Source: Faecalimonas sp. (GTDB lineage Bacteria > Bacillota_A > Clostridia > Lachnospirales > Lachnospiraceae). From it: a stretch of DNA of 7,002 bases. Shown here piece after piece: positions 4,785-7,002 of this stretch (position 1 is its first letter; each line of letters starts with the position of its first letter). The notes beneath the pieces were generated by a model. That model saw only the letters and a list, made by a program, of their open reading frames with translations. It did not search any database and had not been told where the DNA came from. The translations under genes and the position numbers were made by a program. The stretch covers positions 1-7,002 of the forward strand of contig JAPFCT010000017.1 in assembly GCA_026169575.1 (NCBI GenBank), in the 5' to 3' direction.

Positions 4785-6185
4785 ATGTTCTGTAAAAACT
4801 GCGGGAGAGAGATCAAAGATGGTGTAAAATTTTGTCCTTATTGTGGGGCAGAAAGAACAACGGACAGCGAAAAGAAAGAAATAGAAAAGGGTAAAAAAGG
4901 AGGCAAAACAGAGAAGAAAAAATCTCATAAAAGGTCGGGCAAAAAGTGGATAAAGATTGTTGGAATTATAATCTGTGTTCTTGGTCTGTGTGGAAGCGGG
5001 GCGTTTGCCATGTACAAGGCAGGCGCGGCTTCTGAGAAGAGGGAGAGGAAGGAGCAGGAAGCAGCAGAAAAAAAGAAGGAAGAAAGAGAAAAAGAAAAGA
5101 TTGCGAAAAAAGAGGCAGAAGAGGAGAAAGTAGCAGAAGAAATAAATGAGGATGCAAAGTATCCACAGATCATTACGCTGGATTCCGACGTGCAGAATAA
5201 GATCACTGATTTTCTGAGTTTGCTTTGTAAACTGGATGCAGGAGGGAGTGGGAGAACTTTCTCAGAGGGAGTTGTGATCGATGAAGACTTTGCGTATTCA
5301 TTTCTGATCCGGTCGATCTGGTTTGAGATTCCTTTTGTAGATGGAGAGTCTGCCAGGCTTGGACAGATAGGATGGGAAATCCCGGAAGAGAGTGTCAGGG
5401 AATATTTGAAGAATTCTATTGGGACAGAAGCATTTAATGAAGATCATGTGGAAATTTCAGATGGAATGGTTATGCTGGAAGGAGTAACGCCGACTTCTGT
5501 CTATGGAAATGATACTCCCCAGATCATGCAGGTGAAAAAGATATCAGAGGATGAAATAGAAGTATATGGGGAAGTACACTATACGCCGGAAATGCAGGAT
5601 GCACAGCCATACACGGCAGCTTTTGATGTGACTCTGACAGAAAATCCGGAAAGTATGTGGGGCGGTTACACATTGCAGTCAGTAAATGCATGGACAGAAA
5701 AAGGTACAGATCAGAGTAATGTGGAGGGACAGAAGACTCCGTTGGAGTTCAGTGTCTCTGCAAGTTCCACGCTTCAGGAAGAAGGATATGATCATAGTAC
5801 AGAGGTCCTTTCTGATGGAAATCCGGCTACCTGCTGGATTGAAGGGGCAGATGGAATCGGGATTGGTGAGTATCTTTTATTTCAATCAGAAGAAAAACAA
5901 AGTGTGAGAGGACTCGCGATTTTGCCGGGATATTTAAGTTCAGAGGATATCTATACAAAAAATGGAATTCCGTTGGAACTGGAAATCAAGGCAGGAGACC
6001 GGGTCTGGACAAAAAGACTGGAGTCATATGCTCCAAATTTTTCTGCGCCGATGGATTCTATGATTTACATGGATTTTGGTCAAGCCATTTTGGTTGATTC
6101 TTGCATTGTGACGATCAAAGACAGCAGGAGCGGAACAAAGTATGATGATATCTGTATTGCAGAATTGTTTTTGTATAGTGAATAA
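4785..6185 (+). CDS. Zinc-ribbon membrane protein with C-terminal NADase-type glycan-binding domain, 466 aa
   Basis: The ATG at 4785 has AGGAGG (4769-4774) ten bases before it and places the zinc ribbon at the very N-terminus. An in-frame ATG at 4746 lies upstream of this site. Cys3, Cys6, Cys17 and Cys20 (CxxC-x10-CxxC) form a short zinc ribbon. A Lys-rich segment (28-54) leads to one transmembrane helix (about 55-77), then a Glu/Lys coiled coil (82-122). The zinc ribbon should be cytoplasmic and the rest outside. Residues about 125-315 are a domain I do not recognise. Residues about 321-464 match the NADase-type glycan-binding, discoidin-like fold: SASSTL at 325-330, LSDGNPATCWIEG at 342-354, GIGEYLLF at 359-366, then NG-PLELEI and the closing SGTKYDDICIAELFLY at 449-464. 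Such proteins are common in Clostridia and usually unnamed; sugar binding here is from family knowledge. It heads an operon with a second zinc-ribbon gene 79 bases downstream. Confidence 0.85.
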   Translation: MFCKNCGREIKDGVKFCPYCGAERTTDSEKKEIEKGKKGGKTEKKKSHKRSGKKWIKIVGIIICVLGLCGSGAFAMYKAGAASEKRERKEQEAAEKKKEEREKEKIAKKEAEEEKVAEEINEDAKYPQIITLDSDVQNKITDFLSLLCKLDAGGSGRTFSEGVVIDEDFAYSFLIRSIWFEIPFVDGESARLGQIGWEIPEESVREYLKNSIGTEAFNEDHVEISDGMVMLEGVTPTSVYGNDTPQIMQVKKISEDEIEVYGEVHYTPEMQDAQPYTAAFDVTLTENPESMWGGYTLQSVNAWTEKGTDQSNVEGQKTPLEFSVSASSTLQEEGYDHSTEVLSDGNPATCWIEGADGIGIGEYLLFQSEEKQSVRGLAILPGYLSSEDIYTKNGIPLELEIKAGDRVWTKRLESYAPNFSAPMDSMIYMDFGQAILVDSCIVTIKDSRSGTKYDDICIAELFLYSE

Positions 6186-6264
6186 GTGAATTTTTGGAAG
6201 AAGAGAATATTTTCTATCATAGCACAAAGAAGATGGGAGAAACAAAAGAGGAGGAAAAAGAGGA

Positions 6265-7002
6265 ATGTATTGTGAAAAATGCGGGAAAAAACTGCCGGAA
6301 GATGCAGCTTTTTGCCCTGGATGCGGAACGAAGACAGATGTGGGAGAGATGAGAGAGGAAATTCAGGAAAGACTTCAGAAGAAAAGAAAATGGATAATTC
6401 CGGTGAGCCTGACAGTAGTTGTTTTAGGAATTGCTGTTTTTCTGATGATAGCCTTTTCTGACAGAAGTGCATTAAAAGCATATCAGACTTTTTATGCGGA
6501 ATTTTATGAAGAGCATGCAGGAGATTTAGATATAGAAGAACTGGATGATTTTGACTGCCCGGGAAGAATCATAAAAGGGAGTAATGGAGAACTTCTTATG
6601 ACGATCATGGATATTACAAGGGCATCCAATAAAAGTGGAGGAAAAGGAGTCTTGTATCTTTATGGGTATGAGTGGGGAAAAGTCGTGCAGAAAGCAGAAC
6701 TGCGAAATCTGAGAGTACATAACAGGAAGGATATTGGGGAAATTCCGGTTCGTGCGGTAGCGGTAGATGAAGAACTATATCTGGTAGGTGCAGATGCCTT
6801 TTCCAATCTGACATATCAAAAAGAAGAGGACAGTAAGAAGCCATTTACATTGTATATTTTAAATGAGAAAGAGAAAAAATTTGAAGAAGTAAAATGGAAC
6901 GAAAAGCCAAATGCAAGAGAGAGCGAGGGATTTTATCAGTTTGAGACTGAGCAGGGAATCAGCTACGAGAGATGGGAGTATCTATCTGGAAGATGTCTTG
7001 CA
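6265..7002 (+). CDS. Zinc-ribbon membrane protein, N-terminal 246 aa, runs off the window
   Basis: The ATG at 6265 has AGGAGG at 6249-6254 and the frame is open to the last base without a stop, so the gene is cut by the window and is not a pseudogene on this evidence. Cys3, Cys6, Cys17 and Cys20 repeat the CxxC-x10-CxxC zinc ribbon of the preceding gene. A charged stretch (23-42) leads to one transmembrane helix (about 43-64: WIIPVSLTVVVLGIAVFLMI). The remainder should lie outside the membrane. I do not recognise this outer part. It opens with a helical segment (DRSALKAYQTFYAEFYEE) and continues as alternating strands (LLMTIMDIT, GVLYLYGYEWGKV, ELYLVGA, FTLYILNEKEKKFEEV) that might suggest a beta-propeller or similar fold. 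No terminator is seen in the 79 bases before it, so it is most likely co-transcribed with the glycan-binding gene. Topology matches its neighbour, but the outer domains look unrelated. Confidence 0.85.
   Translation, partial: MYCEKCGKKLPEDAAFCPGCGTKTDVGEMREEIQERLQKKRKWIIPVSLTVVVLGIAVFLMIAFSDRSALKAYQTFYAEFYEEHAGDLDIEELDDFDCPGRIIKGSNGELLMTIMDITRASNKSGGKGVLYLYGYEWGKVVQKAELRNLRVHNRKDIGEIPVRAVAVDEELYLVGADAFSNLTYQKEEDSKKPFTLYILNEKEKKFEEVKWNEKPNARESEGFYQFETEQGISYERWEYLSGRCLA

Noticed and set aside
6080..6844. Several minus-strand frames opposite the second zinc-ribbon gene
   Set aside because: They are Phe/Leu/Ser-rich antisense shadows of the plus-strand gene, which is open to the window's end and has a strong ribosome binding site and clear motifs.

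Overview
The window looks like a low-GC, Gram-positive gut Firmicute, most likely a Lachnospiraceae-type Clostridiales. The grounds are the strong AGGAGG ribosome binding sites, TTGACA/TATAAT-type promoters, an SPKTG-type sortase signal, many short rho-independent terminators, and protein families typical of that group. The placement is from general resemblance, not from a search.

Left part, about 1 to 2000: a mosaic of mobile-element debris and small accessory genes. A terminator at 60-107 closes a gene lying left of the window. After repeat-rich non-coding DNA, a good promoter (255-284) drives a two-gene toxin-antitoxin operon: a 59-residue probable antitoxin overlapping by one base a zeta-family (COG4185-like) P-loop kinase toxin. 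A 63-residue orphan follows that resembles the C-terminal tail of Rpn/PD-(D/E)XK transposase-like proteins, then a terminator. Next come a G/C-rich hairpin block, a chimeric reading frame (1556-1813) that joins the start of a DUF262-like protein in frame to the cell-wall sorting signal of a surface protein, that gene's terminator, and directly behind it what looks like the truncated 5' end of a group II intron.

Middle part, about 2009 to 4500: a divergent pair. A small XRE-type repressor on the minus strand faces a 631-residue secreted, sortase-anchored surface protein on the plus strand. The surface protein has a signal peptide, an acidic repeat stalk, two copies of a related domain, a third C-terminal module, a linker, and SPKTGD with a membrane segment and basic tail. 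The shared intergenic region holds a promoter overlapped by three GAGTTAYAY repeats, a plausible operator.

Right part, about 4500 to 7002: a probable operon of two membrane proteins that both begin with a four-cysteine zinc ribbon followed by one transmembrane helix. The first (466 residues) ends in what looks like an NADase-type glycan-binding (discoidin-like) domain. The second runs off the window. Both have the same 13-base leader and ribosome binding site. A 12-bp inverted repeat of unknown origin lies between the surface gene and this operon.

No complete insertion sequence, CRISPR array, tRNA or rRNA is visible. The points most worth a second look are the in-frame chimera at 1556-1813, the XRE/surface-protein pair with its operator-like repeats, and the zinc-ribbon/glycan-binding operon.
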